Shown here: in pieces, positions 34,313 through 46,408 of the stretch
Layout: each line of letters begins with the position of its first letter
Numbering within the stretch: the first letter of the stretch is position 1
Assembly (NCBI GenBank): GCA_003194525.1
Contig: NBIV01000091.1
Coordinates: forward strand, 62,001-126,000
Direction of reading: 5' to 3'
Origin: Gracilariopsis chorda
Lineage: Eukaryota; Rhodophyta; Florideophyceae; Gracilariales; Gracilariaceae
DNA length: 64,000 nucleotides
The notes under the pieces: model-generated
What the model was told of the DNA's origin: nothing
The model's input: the letters and a program-made list of their open reading frames with translations, nothing else
Database searches by the model: none
Made by a program: the position numbers and the translations under genes

Positions 34313-34674
34313 TGTTGCGGGATGTGCCAGACATTGCTGGAACACACGTGTAGAATGTTCCAGTAGTGTCTAGCACATTGCACGCTTTGTTGGCCCAGCA
34401 AAGACTACAGTGTTTTAGTGATGCTGGCGCAAATTGTCGCTTTATTATTGGTTATTGTGCAGCTCCAGAGGTCTCTAGAAGCCAATGGAGTAACCTAGAC
34501 GCACACATGAGTAACTAGCAAGTAGAAATGCGTATTTGGCTCGATTGTAGTGCCTCGAAACACTATAAAAAGAGGTTCTGAGCTTCGGACTTCGGTCTGA
34601 ACTCACCTCAACAATCGACCAACATCTAAGCCCCACCCCCTATCAACCTTCAGCCACTTCAACTATCATCAACA
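34313..34674 (+). repeat. LTR-like unit inside gypsy-C gag
   Basis: It starts TGTTGCGGG and ends CATCAACA, with matching inverted TGTTG/CAACA ends. It has a TATA-like CTATAAAAAGAGG near 34560 and a CTGGAACA/TGTTCCAG hairpin near 34340-34366. These suit a 362-bp LTR, probably of copia type. No partner LTR or target duplication is seen, so it is either solo or the head of a truncated element reaching to about 35480. Confidence 0.5.
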
Positions 34675-35480
34675 ACCAATGAGGCGTTCGCCGCTGGATA
34701 AAGGGCTTCTAGTGAGGCTTGTGCCGCTAGTTTTCCAATAGGGTGGGGAGGTACCGTCGCTAAGACCGGTTGAAGCGCCTTAGGCGTGGACGGGAGACGG
34801 GTAGTGTGTACCAAAGGTGTTTCTGTCGTCTGTGAGCCCCACTCGAGCTTTGCTCTGATAACGGTGTCGGTCGAAAGACCTGGCAATTTCCGGACGGAAG
34901 TACTTGACGGGAAGCTATCCGCAGGCGATGTGCCGTGCAACCTTTCCTGCAAAGGGCCAGCTTGGGTATAGAGTGAAAGCATATCCCGCTGTTAGTAGCT
35001 CTCCTCGGGAAGCCCTGTAAGGATTGTATGCGCCTGCTTCTGGTTAGTGCAGAGGTAGGTAGGCTGCAGAATCCACTTCACATCCGGAGTGTCTGATCGG
35101 AAGCCGAGGGGCTGACCCTTAGTGATCCTTGACATAATTCTTGGGTTGCGCGCCGTTTCAACAAAGAAGTTAAGAAGTTTTATTTAGGGATTGAGCCTCT
35201 TGCTCTCTCTAGTGTTGTTTTATTTCATCGAGTGGGTTTAATTCTTTTGATCCCACTGTTTTCAACTTGTTTTGGGGCTTTTAGCTACGAAGAGCACCCT
35301 TTTGGCTTTTATTATTACAACTTTTTTGCCCCCTGCGTCACCGTCCCGTGATGGCGCCCACAACTACGTGCGAACAGTGTACCTTTCTGAGAATTGGAGT
35401 GAGAGACAACCGCCATTGTCTACTTCTTCGTTGAGGTCCAACCAATCAGGAACAAGGGCCACTCTTCAAAATCTGCCTCT
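34675..35480. other. Foreign sequence between LTR-like unit and gypsy-C gag
   Basis: This lies between two parts of the gypsy-C gag and belongs to neither. A minus-strand open frame at 34659-34982 has no recognisable motif. It could be the remainder of the element whose LTR is at 34313, or a second insertion. Confidence 0.35.
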
Positions 35481-36299
35481 CTCAGTGGCACTGCGCCGTC
35501 CTTGATTGGCAAAGAACTCTCCACCGACTGTTGTGGACCCGCTGAAATTTGCAATTCATCCAATAATCGGAGCTACCGCGTTCACGACCACTGCATGAAG
35601 TGCAATAACGGACCTTGGAGCAATCCAGGACACACCCGCCGACTGAATGTCGTCAACGCCTTCAGGCTGAAGAACCGCGCAAAAAATCAAGCACGCCGTA
35701 CGCCAGTGCGGCTCTTCTCGTCGATCGACCGCTGTCCACCCTCTCAGCTATCGAAGCCATCCCCGCCGGCGAGATGATGTACAACGGTTTACTCAACGGC
35801 CACCCAGGTACATTTCATCTCGATACACGTTTCTCTCACGCCTTCATCCCGCCTAACATCGCACGTTTGTGCAATCTCTTCCTGAAACCTTCTGACTAAT
35901 CCTTTGAAAAACTTGGTCACGACAACACGGTGCCTGTACACTCTCAAGCACACAGTACGATCGCTCTACATAACGCCAGAGCCCCAGTCACTGTCTACGT
36001 CACTGACATTAAGGACAAGGACAACGGGCTACCACTCGTCACCCTCGGTCGTCTATGGCTCCGGCTGGTTCGGCTATATGTAGAATGGTCCGTTTACACC
36101 CTGAAAATCAAGCGTGCTGATGGTTCTCTTATGAAAGCTGCTGGCACGAAGCCAGTCCACCTCGAGGAAGCATATTGACAAACCCACGGTCCCCAAGATC
36201 ACCTACAAGTGCATGCGCCGCCTCGTTAAGAAGCGTTCCTGTGAACTCTACGCGGTACGCCTCCGCCCTTCTACGTCCATCCAATGCCACACCGAGCTG

Positions 36300-37660
36300 G
36301 CCTCCATCCTCGACGAATTCGACGACGTCTTCAAGGAACAGCTGCCATACGAGCTTTCCCCACAGCTCTAACGAGACTTCGAGATCAACCTCCGACCAAG
36401 GGAACCACCTCCCGTTCGACCTGTTATCCGCCTACCAGCTCAAGAGCTCACTCTCCTCCACAACACCCGGGATGAACTCCTCTGCAAGGTTCTTATCCAC
36501 ACCTACTCCTCCCCGTTTGGCGCTCCCGTGTTCTTCGTCAAGAAGAAGTCCGGCGAACTCCGAATGGTCTGCGATTATCTCCCGCTAAACCGAATCACAG
36601 ATCCAGACTCCACGTCTCTCTCGCTCATCGATGAGCCTCTGGACCAAGTTGCAGGAGCTACCATCTTTCACTAGATAGACCTCGTTGGGGCCTATCAACG
36701 GATGAGAATCAAGGACGAAGACTGTCACAAGACTCCGATCCGAACACGCTTTGGTTCCTTTGAGTGGCGCGTGCTGTGCTTTGGGCTATGCAACGCTCCC
36801 GGAGCTTTCTCTCGTGTCTTATCTCTACCGCACTTCGCCATCTTAACGGAAAATGCCTGGTCTTGTTCATTGACGACATCCTCATGTACAGTTGTTCTAT
36901 AGCAGAGCACAAACAACACCTCTGCCAGGTTCTATCCACGCTATGCAAGCACCAAATCTACCCAAAAATGAGCAAGTGCGGGTTTGCGGTAACAGAAGCA
37001 GACTTTCTCGGATTCAAGGTATCTAAAAAGGGCGTTTCCACCCAGGAAGGCGTTGTCACTTCTATTCGTGACTGGCCTCCACTGAAGACTCTGAAGCACA
37101 TCCAGCAGTTTACTGGCCTAGGAAACTTCTACCGTCGCTTTTTGAAGAGGTAAGCCGCGATCATACAACCGCTCACGAACTTGCTCCGCTCTCAGCACTT
37201 TGAGTGGACGCTCGTGCAGCATTTTGCGTCCGAAGCTATCAAACTGGCGTCAACCTCCGCACCTATGCTCTCCCACCCAGACCCAGACAAGCCTTTCGTC
37301 CTTTACACCGACGGCTCTAAGCACGCAGCTGGAGCAACACTCTCACAGGGCGGACATCCCATCGCCTACCTATCGCAAAGACTCTCAACGGCAGAGACCA
37401 ATTGGGACACTCGCGACCAAGAGTTGCTGGCAGTCATGATCGCTCTTGTTTTATGCGGCCCGTACCTTCGCGGGCGCAGCTTCATCCTGAAAACGGACCA
37501 CGACCCCATCCACTACCTGCAATCGAAGGCGAAGCTCACCCAACGCCAGTGTCGCTGGCTTGACGAGATCCAGGAGCATACCTTTGACGGGCACCACCTT
37601 CCGGGAAAGCGCAACGTCGTCTCTGACGCAATGAGCCAAAAACTGGACCACACCTCACAT
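36300..37660 (+). pseudogene. gypsy-C reverse transcriptase and RNase H region (fossil)
   Basis: RT landmarks are GAPVFFVKKKSGELRMV (36515), IDLVGAYQRMRI (36680) and the catalytic FIDDILMYS (36870). RNase H landmarks are YTDGSKHAAGATLSQ (37300), YLSQRLSTAETNWD and KTDHDPIHYLQSKA. It is close to gypsy-B but more decayed. Confidence 0.85.
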
Positions 37661-37859
37661 CTCCACTCGCTGGACATCCACCTTCCCGACCTCCACTCCC
37701 GCGTACATGCTCTCTATGCAACCGATCCGCTGGCTCGCGATGTATTGGCTGGCCTCACACCTCACACACACACTATCCAACCAGGGAAACGATGCCTTCA
37801 CCCCAACCATACCGTCCACAATGATCTCATCTACTGAACAGGAACCATCCATGTTCGTC

Positions 37860-39188
37860 TGTACATCTTTTACGGGGCTCTGCGCGACGAACTCACTCGC
37901 TACTTCCATGGCGTTGGGCACATTGGAGCCAACAAGACTTACTTTCCCCGTCGCTCGCACGGTCTACTGCCCACATATGTACCGCGACATTCTCCGTTTC
38001 GTGCGCACTTGTCGCGAATGCCAGTCCAACAAAGCCGTCTGCAAGCCACCACAGGAATCAATCCAACCACTCCGAACTGCTGCTGGGAGGTCGTGACTTT
38101 TGACTTCCTTACTGAGCTTCCCGTCTCGATCAATGGCTTCGATGCGATCCATGTCATCGTCCACAAGCTGTCGAAGCAATCTATTTGGAACCCTACCAGG
38201 AAGACAGCAACTGCCCAGGACACCGCTCTTCTCTTCGATCTGCACATGTTCTCGAAGCATGCCGTCCCGCGCACCCTCGTGTCGGAACGAGATCCGAAGG
38301 TGAATTCGCGATTCTGGAAGATATTGACGCAACTGCTGAATGTTCGCAACAACACCTTTACCTCTAACCACCATGAGATAGATGTGCAATCCGGGAACCT
38401 CATCGGCACGCCGTCAGCCGTGCTTCGCTCTTCGATCCAATCTGCTCTCACGGACTGGCACACCATCCTTCCAACCTTGGAATTCGAGTGAAACAGCTCC
38501 CGCTACAGCAGCAACCCGTCTTTTGCCATTAATAGTCGCCCTCGGCAACAATACTCACACTCCAATTTCCTGCGCTCTTGAGAACTGCACCAAGCGTTCG
38601 CAGTAGGCGGCCGACTACGTCGAGAGAAGACACACCATGGTTGCCCTCACACGCGAACAACTCGCGAAAGTGCGCCCCGACCAGAAGCAATACGTCGACT
38701 GACACCTTCTTGATGTATTATTTGCTCCGGGATCCTTCGTCCTTCTATGCGCAGACACCTTCTTACTCATCAGCGGCGCATCGCCTCCGAAGATGTAGCA
38801 ACCGCGCTACAGCGGTCGCGTTCGCCTTCGAGAGTGTCTGGGGCCGCTTACCTATTGCATCGAACTACTGCTGACTATGCACCACGTGCACAATTTCTTT
38901 CACGTCGCGAGGCTTTGCGTTTGCCACGATGACAAGAACGGCACGTTGGTCATCGTGATCACCAAGAACGTCTCCGTCGAACAAAAAGTCGGGAGGATCG
39001 TCGCGCGCAAACGCTTCAACCACCGTGTGTACTATCTCGTTCAGTTTGTTGGTGACTCCCAGGAAGATGATGCATGGCTACCGCGTACCACGTTTTGGAA
39101 TTGCACCGATGCACTTCGCGCTTTCGCTACTACACAGGCTTCGAAATGGACGTCTTCAGCCTTATACGGGGCGAATGTAACGAAGTAG
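37860..39188 (+). pseudogene. gypsy-C integrase with chromodomain-like tail (fossil)
   Basis: Zinc-binding remnants (RTCRECQSNK near 38010) are followed by core motifs FDFLTELP, VSERDPKVNSRFWK and, near the end, a chromodomain-like VGRIVARKRFNHRVYY ... VQFVGD. This matches the integrase tail of gypsy-B. Confidence 0.75.
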
Positions 39189-39190
39189 TA

Positions 39191-39840
39191 GGTACTAGGA
39201 GCTGGAGTAGCACTTTACTGTCACTGCACTACCTTCGCGTGAAACTACAAGCTAGAACACGCCATGTAGCTCAGGCGGCGGTGTCTGAACAAGTGTGAAC
39301 GAAGCCCGTGCACGCCTGTATAGGTCTTTTGATTGGCGGGATCAACCTGGAACCGTATTGACCGTGAAAGCCATGTGAATTTATTAAAGTCCTCTTCTCT
39401 GTAAGCATAGAAGCTTCCCAAACGAGGGCACGCCACTTGTTCGATTGTAAATCAATCATTCAAATTTGAGGAATCTCCGTCTGATCCACGGACCTGTTTT
39501 GTCCGCAATTTGGTTGTACAATAAACAATCTACAATCCCCCATGGCAAGCGCATTGTGTTTTTGCCTGCAACCCTGCCTTATTTTCGTCTCTCGCACACC
39601 ATTATCATGTCAGACAAATATCCTAACCCCGCTCCCATCCGTTCCATTTGCAGTAGTCCACGCAAGCACCCATTATCATGTCCAAGAAACCCAGAATTTA
39701 CAACACGACAAGAGACGCCACCACTCTAAAATGCAGCCTCTAGTACCGCAACGGGTTGTATGATTCAAACCACTTTGGCTTCGTCCTCCGAGATTACAAT
39801 CTCTCCATAAAATGAACCCACTTTTGGGGAAGCTACTAGA
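39191..39840. other. No supported gene
   Basis: This follows the chromodomain end of gypsy-C. It would be expected to hold a 3' LTR, but none can be recognised without a partner. Only short unconvincing frames are present. Confidence 0.4.
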
Positions 39841-40536
39841 ATGGCCGCTTTATACTCATTTCTGTTGGAAAAGACCGTCAAAAACTTGCGAGCGATTTCA
39901 AAGCTTTTTAAGCTTCAAATTCGTGATCGGACTCGCTTTGAACTTCTTTCGCGATTATTGTTATATTTTCACATTAAACGTTTCGAAGATACCAGTATCG
40001 CGCTTTTTCTTTCAACCAACGATGAACTCAAAAATTTTCTTGAAGGGGAAAAAGACGCGGTCAATCGTCATGCTAGACTTTCTAATCTGCCTAAAGTAGC
40101 TGATTTTGTTAATATGCTTCACTTCACTGAGCGCATAGTGCTTAGGAAACGTATTGTTGATTACAAAGCGGCAGATATAGTCTCTGTATTAATGCTCACG
40201 GGGCATAAGGAAGCCAAATGCAACGATCCAAGCTTCATTCTCAATGAATATGGGAGGCTTATAGCAATTTTACGGGACGACAAAATTGCGAAAAATGCTT
40301 TCTATATGACTATCGGTAAGATATTGAATCGAAGGGAGTTGGACGCTAATGTGACGTGGGATTCGTACTGGCCGGTTATTGAAAATCAATTTAATGATAA
40401 GAACGTGTTGTTCAAGCACAAGTTTACTGGGAGATTGGATGAGGTAGACTCGAATATGAGACCTCTATGCGACCGCAGCACGTTTAAAAAACAGTACAAC
40501 AGTGTGAAGAATATGGTTACTATAGCAATTGCATAA
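39841..40536 (+). CDS. Hypothetical protein, 231 aa, intact
   Basis: This is an uninterrupted frame with an ATG in good context (AGAATGG). The protein is basic, helix-rich and hydrophilic, without a signal peptide or membrane segment. It has repeated Arg/Lys-Leu patterns (LLSRLLLYFHIKRFED, RLIAILRDDKIAKNAF) and a Trp/Tyr-containing TWDSYWPVIENQF segment near residue 180. I do not recognise the family. Its unbroken state contrasts with the decay around it. It could be a host gene, the first exon of a longer gene continuing into the next tract, or an accessory protein of a transposon. Confidence 0.45.
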   Translation: MAALYSFLLEKTVKNLRAISKLFKLQIRDRTRFELLSRLLLYFHIKRFEDTSIALFLSTNDELKNFLEGEKDAVNRHARLSNLPKVADFVNMLHFTERIVLRKRIVDYKAADIVSVLMLTGHKEAKCNDPSFILNEYGRLIAILRDDKIAKNAFYMTIGKILNRRELDANVTWDSYWPVIENQFNDKNVLFKHKFTGRLDEVDSNMRPLCDRSTFKKQYNSVKNMVTIAIA

Positions 40537-40559
40537 TCTTCTGAGTAAGGGCAGAACGA

Positions 40560-41690
40560 TCCAAGTAACATTTCTAACTTTCTACGAATGACCCCGAAAA
40601 GTGATATGACTGCCGACTCGAAACTGGCTTTTGTATTTTTTGCCTATCGCGCATCGCTATGGCAAACGAGGCGGAACATCTGCTCTCAAAAAACTTCAAA
40701 GCCTATCCAGAAATATCAAAGATGTATTAGAGAGGGTGGCCTAGGAAATGGACAACAGACTCAGGTGGCAGTGGAGCGAAGGAGAAGCTCTGGGACACGA
40801 AACAGTGGAAACTACAAGGATCTTGGCGAAATATCGAAAGGAGTGGTTCAATCGAATAAGATTTCAGAGGAACCGACGCCAAATTTTTGAGAGCATCTTG
40901 GTATAGAGCGTGACTGAAATGCATGGCCACAGGAGTCAGATGAAGAAAAGCAGAGGGTCAAATTTGATCACCTTGTCAAACTAGCAACCTACGTTGCAGA
41001 GAGCTCAATGCATATCAAAAGAGCTCGAGATATGCATGATGGGGATTGGGTGGAATTAATACAAAAAATCATAGCCATCTACTGAAGAGGTTTAAGAGGA
41101 TGGTTGACAAGTTCATACCTGATGCGGAGAACAATTCTATGTAGTTTCTCTACTTCGTTGTTATTTCTTGTGTAATCGTTACATGCTGTTGTATGTAGTG
41201 TTGTTGGGATTATTGGTGTTAATGGAGCTTTGGGTGGTATTTGGGGAGTTGGTTGTCGTGGTCACGCGTATTTCGCTTGTGCGACTGGTTCCATTCTATC
41301 TATACCGGGTTTGATTTCGTTCTGCTATGTTTGACACGTTCCAAGAGGAGAAGGCAAGCCACGTTTGTCAGTTTCTTGAAATTCGTTTGAAAGCTTCACT
41401 GAAGATGTCCCCATGCGTTATTCTGCCACTGTTTATGCCGCAGAACCCAAGTTGGGAATCAATGAATCTGCTGGTGTTCGTTCATTAACCACAGGGTTCG
41501 AGTTGGTCGCTATGTGGTCTCGAATATTTCAAGTCGCTTGGAGAAACGAGAAAAAGAAGTTGAAGGTACATGGGAGTCAGTGAGATACATACAAGCTAAC
41601 TTTGCTTTTGGTGTATTGATTTCTTTTGAGGCGGCTTTGTTAAAAACATTGGGTATATTCATTGAGCCAGGACAGGAATTTCTCTCTTAA
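40560..41690 (+). pseudogene. Decayed tract encoding helical and membrane-like segments
   Basis: Successive plus-strand frames look protein-like: LKKLQSLSRNIKDVLERVA, then RLRWQWSEGEALGHETVE, RQIFESILV, DHLVKLATYVAESSMHI, a Gly-rich hydrophobic stretch (VVGIIGVNGALGGIWGVG near 41200), FESFTEDVPMRYSATV and finally VRYIQANFAFGVLISFEAAL before a stop at 41689. Frame changes and stops separate them. It may be a relic of one gene that began with the ORF at 39841, or a gene with short introns. The family is not recognised. Confidence 0.35.
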
Positions 41691-42290
41691 ACTGCTGAAA
41701 GAGCCATAGGTAGCCTCCCAGATGATATGCAGAGGGCCTTCCGTGAACAAGAAGATCATAACTTCTTCATGGAGAGAGCCCGGAATCGCTGCAGAGATTC
41801 TGATGTTCCATGGAATAGTCATCATAAACAATAGCGATACACTCGACGAGTGACTCTTGGGGCGAAGTGGGAGCATAGCATAACAAGATCGGCGAGTAAT
41901 ACTGCTTTACTGCTCCATGATGATGATGTGTATCCAATCCGTAACGAGGCTCAGTGTTTGGCTGGGAAGTAGACATATCAATGTTTCCTGTACCAGCGGT
42001 GCCCATACCGTGGTAAAGAACATTCACCACATACGAAAATGAGACCTGGCAATTGCGATTCCTTGCGGAATACCTTAGTCTAGTGCATGGTATTCATGTC
42101 CCATATTGTTTACAGAGAGTGTTGAGGGCTAGTTTTTCTGCAATTTATTCAATGAGAAATGCTCTGCACCAATAACACTTCTGTCTAACCATGACTGTCC
42201 ACTACAATTCACAGACACCTGTAATTGGCGTCATCTTCTGCTTTTCTTTATTATGGGCTCAGAATGTTTGATAACGGCACGCTGATAGTG
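41691..42290. other. No supported gene
   Basis: Two overlapping minus-strand frames (41640-41876 and 41767-42030) contain protein-like text such as ESLVECIAIVYDDYSMEHQ and EEVMIFLFTEG. They change frame and lack starts. This may be a gene scrap of unknown type. Confidence 0.3.
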
Positions 42291-42295
42291 GTTTA

Positions 42296-42841
42296 TTATG
42301 TTAAAAACCTCTCTCTTTTCAAGAACGCTAACAACTTTTGTGGTCCCTGGCGGACTATCTCCACTAAAGTCATACCTCTTCTTTCTGCAGGCCTGTTCCA
42401 GCTATCGAGGTCACTGGAACCGGATGGAGCACGCTGAGGCAGATGTACGGCTGTAGAAATGAGTACGGTAAACTTGTACGTGATCTGTCGCATACCACTT
42501 GTGAAGCGGATATCCTTCAAAAGCTGAAGTGATCTCCCGTGCCCACCGAACCTTCCACTGGACTTGAAGTACCGATCAATAAACCCTTTCATGCCACTAC
42601 CGTGTAATGGATTCAAAAATTTTGATAGTATTAAGGGAGGATTCATCATTTCCAGTGGTCTCTTCAATTTCATATCAGAAGTGAACGGACCAGGAAGGCG
42701 CATTTGTTTCGAAAACGACGATAGAACCAAATGCTGAAGCTGAACGCAGCTACTAGGTGAAAGATTGCAAACGTCTAGGTGATACGCGCACAATAACTTC
42801 GAAAAGACATGAAGCACAGCCAACAACACTATGAGACCCAT
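42296..42841 (-). CDS. Hypothetical protein, 181 aa, possible signal peptide
   Basis: An open frame starts MGLIVLLAVLHVFSKLLCAY, which has the hydrophobic core of a signal peptide. A Cys-containing mature start (DVCNLSPSSCVQ) and a basic C-terminus follow. No family motif is seen. It lies at the end of a minus-strand region of decayed coding tracts, so it may itself be a remnant that stayed open by chance. Confidence 0.35.
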   Translation of the reverse strand: MGLIVLLAVLHVFSKLLCAYHLDVCNLSPSSCVQLQHLVLSSFSKQMRLPGPFTSDMKLKRPLEMMNPPLILSKFLNPLHGSGMKGFIDRYFKSSGRFGGHGRSLQLLKDIRFTSGMRQITYKFTVLISTAVHLPQRAPSGSSDLDSWNRPAERRGMTLVEIVRQGPQKLLAFLKRERFLT

Positions 42842-42950
42842 TTTAAAGCGTCTGAACAGCTATTAAGCTCGGTACAGCAGAGTTTTTTCAGATAAACAGA
42901 GATGAACTGAAGAAAGGAAAGAAGCAAATGCCGAAACAAAGGTCAAACAT

Positions 42951-45759
42951 TCACATTCCTAACAGAAAGTACATTCCAGAAGAATTCTTTGTGTACAAGG
43001 CGTTGGAGCCAGTAGAGAGCACATTCGGGTGTCCGGGACGGCGAGCATAAGCGTAGGACGGCTGGTAAACTTCTTTGAACGGAAAGATTGTCAAGATTGA
43101 CTTCTGCACATTTACTTGCTTGGCTTTCTGTACCCATCGGAATGGCCCGATTCCCTTGTCATCTAGGACCTTTATAGCTCCTGTCTGCAAAGAATGACCT
43201 GGAGGTTATATGAGAGCGCTATAGACAGCTGATAATTAGTAGGTTCAAATTCATCTGTGTCGTTTGGTTCCCTCATATTCGATCCAAATGAAAAATGAAC
43301 CATTATACCAGTTACCCTACGAAAATATACCCTCAGATCCCGTTTTATGCATCGCTTTACCATATCCTTTGCAAGACCGACGTAGAAATGGCATAGTAAA
43401 TGCATCTTCTTGATCTTCTCAAAAGCGGATCCAACTTTGACACAGTGTGCTCAGCATACATATCAGACTTTCAACTTCCGTGTAGGGGGCCTCAATAATA
43501 TCGGGTGATATTCGTAATTCGCTCGCCCCAGACTCCGGAACCAGAAAAGTCGCCATAGACACGAGCTCCACAGCTGCTCGGAAGAATTTCTCTACGGTGT
43601 TAGTTGTTTCTCAGAAACTTGAAAGTGTATGTTCCATGATTTCCATAACCACTTGGTATAGAATTGATCGATTAATATCAACAGTCAAGATCCAGTGCCG
43701 CTCGAGAAGAACGAGCGCGACTACTTCCCTTGACCCCATGAGATCGTTATTTTCTGGCTCTATTACATGCTGTGTTGAAGTCGCGCTGGCCTCAGTGTTC
43801 GTACTACAGGATTAGTTTGTTGCCTCTGCTTCCTGAACGACGGTTCGGGCAGCGTCTATCATGGCGAGTAGTTCATCTGCGGTCATAGACGTATTCGTGG
43901 TGCTATCTTTCTCTGTGACTTTCAAAATACCTACACGTGTTAGAAAAAAGTCATCTGAAGTAGCCAATGGCTCCTTAATAACTGATTTCCGTACAAGAAA
44001 ACAAACGAAATCCAGTGCAGTCTCGTTTCTATCATTTTATACAGTTTTTTGAAGAATCTTATCATAGCTGGTCTTGCTGAGTATAGAGCCAGGTGTTAGT
44101 AGTGCCAAATTAATTCTAGGTTGAGCATCCTCCGTTACTTAGGAAACGCTAACCAGGTAGCATGCTCCTCCGATAATCTTCGACAAATACCATTTAAACC
44201 TCCCAAAATGAGGATATCACCTTCAAGATACATATCAGAATCTTCGACGAGACGCCTAAATACCTTTTGGGCACCCCCCACACCATGTTCTTTGGCTGTG
44301 ATAGAAAGCTTCACAGCCGCTGGGATCTCAATCCATAGCATATGAATATCAAGATCTGGAGGCAGATTGGCCAGCCTTATGCCACTGTTACTAGAAGAAG
44401 ATATTACCGCTCCAATTTCCAAAATCAGTTGAGGATGAATAGAGTTAAATCGCTCCAGTACTTCTCGCTTCGGTTGAAAGTTCGACTTCTTCTGAAACAG
44501 AGGACTTGTTATTTTGCTGATTTTGGTGATGTCCGGAACCGTACCCACTGACGCTGGCTGGAGCTCATGCCGCAAAGAGAAGAGCCAGAACACCAGCCGA
44601 GAATGACATGCACGGACGTGGCGTAGCAATCAACATTAGTGGCTTTGTGGGGTGCTTCACAGCTAAAGCATTTACAGGTACGCTTCTTCCTGAACCGAAC
44701 AATTCGACGGCGCTTTGGTTCTTGTTTGTGAGGATCAAATTAAAACGGGAACAGAGCGATTCGAAGGCACTCGCTGAGGTGCTCTCGTATAGGGACTACC
44801 CGTACCAGATCTTTGCTCAGGTATGAAATGTCCTGAAGAGATAGAGCTTATTTGATCAAAATAGGTAATGTTTGGCATAAACTGGGTAGAATTAGATAAA
44901 GATGGTCGACTGGCCGTAGGATATGGCTGGGAAGTAGATTAAGGTGCAGCAAATTGGGTTGCCACACCTGTCCGATGAAATCTTGAGAATTCCTCATGCA
45001 CTGAATACAAGTCTGATCAAAGGGTCATACTGTAGTGGTATACAGAAGTTGAGTGTCGTATCTTGGAAAATGCAAACCCAATCCTTTTATTTAAGTCCTG
45101 TGCTGCTCTTTTCGTTGCATGACGCTCGATAACGGCATAAACAATTTCATGGTTAGCATTACAACTCACTCGCACTGCTTGTTACATCAAATTCTGGTAT
45201 GCAACGACACTGGGACTCAAAACCGTACGAAGCTGGTTTCCATAGATACCCTTAATGTTTCTTTGGACGTGACCAATGCGAAAGAGCCTGCTACCAGTTG
45301 CAACATTTGCATCGCTGCTCTCATGACTTTGCCAAGATCATGCCCATTGGCAGTCCTTTTGATAGGAGCTCTTTCTTCGCAAGGAATGCGATAGCTAAAC
45401 TCCTCTCGAAGAGAGGGTGAATAACTCTCCTAGTTGCGAGACCATTCAAAATTGCAATCAGTCGTTCCCAGCTCGGAGAAGACTCCAGCAATCCTAACAA
45501 AAAACTGACAGTCACCAGCTGCGAAATGTTGGGTCCACACATTTTTGGAGGGGCCAAAAAATCTCAGTCCTATGAGATGAACTTGTTGGCACCGTTCCAA
45601 TACCCATTTCACTCTGTGTGTTCTGCGAGTGCAATGCATTCTTTTGACCTTGCGAGGTGAATTGCACTCAAAATGAGGTACAAGTATCGTGCCTCCTATT
45701 AGAGAATACATGACGCAACACCCAATTGGGACAAAGGGGCAGACAACGAACGATAACAA
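42951..45759 (-). pseudogene. Long decayed coding region, family unknown
   Basis: On the minus strand, one piece after another reads as protein in changing frames. Examples are RMHCTRRTHRVKWVLERCQQ (45650), a Cys pair region CKCFSCEAPHK (44680), IRLANLPPDLDIHMLWIEI and VFRRLVEDSDMYLEGDILIL (44135-44400), TSMTADELLAMIDAARTV (43860), VALVLLERHWILTVDINRS (43690), and CHFYVGLAKDMVKRCIKRDL (43370). Many frame changes and stops occur. Length and zinc-binding-like Cys pattern would suit a transposon or a long host gene. I cannot name it. Confidence 0.35.
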
Positions 45760-45898
45760 CGGGCCGTGCGATAGTCACGGAATCACCGGTAGCGGCGTAG
45801 GCTGACCCTGCAGGGATTGACTAGAATAGTGATACCAAAGAGTGGCACAAAAATCTAGTGGGTGCGTCAGTTTACGAAGGTGGCGGCTCCACCAGGCG

Positions 45899-45920
45899 GG
45901 AGGTGCATAAGTGCACCTCC
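45899..45920. repeat. 9-bp hairpin
   Basis: GGAGGTGCA, a TAAG loop and TGCACCTCC form a perfect 9-bp stem, left of the Harbinger relic. It could mark a subterminal region, but no partner was seen on the other side. Confidence 0.6.
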
Positions 45921-46408
45921 GTCAGCAAAGCACACGTGTCAAAAAATAAATATTGTTCTACCTACCAGAGGACCCCGTAGGGCATGCACACGGGTCATGC
46001 AGAGGCTTTAAACTTGGCTCACCTGAGGAGGACCATGTGCCTATTACTACTGCTAATTTTCTATCAACCATACCCATTAGTGTATAGCTCCATTGTACTA
46101 CACAAGGACTCAACCCTACTGGACGATATCGATACGCTCTGCAGCATATTTGAGATTTCTCTGGCAGCGTCATGCTCTAGTCTACCGATGTTGGCTGGAA
46201 AATGGTTATGGTTCATGTTAAAAAAACCAACAGAAAACGTGGGACAGAAGATGGCGGCTTCGACAAGGATGATAGACAATTGCACTCTTCGGGGAGCGTG
46301 AAGACAAATGAAGTCGATTTCTGTGAGATAACAAAACGAAAATAGTGTTGTGAGTGATGGATACGAACCTGAACATTCCACCTACAGCAATTTTCTTTTC
46401 AATGGTCA

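Larger units (their letters stand above)
33480..39190 (+). mobile_element. gypsy-C: Ty3/gypsy chromovirus-like element, decayed
   Basis: Order on the plus strand: gag (about 33800-34320 and 35500-35780), protease (about 35775-36180), RT (36300-37160), RNase H (37200-37660), integrase (37860-38510) and chromodomain-like tail (38940-39160). It is the same lineage as gypsy-B, sharing FGSFEW, IDLVGAY and the gag knuckle order. It carries more than ten breaks and lacks recognisable LTRs. Its gag is split by foreign sequence containing an LTR-like unit. Confidence 0.85.
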
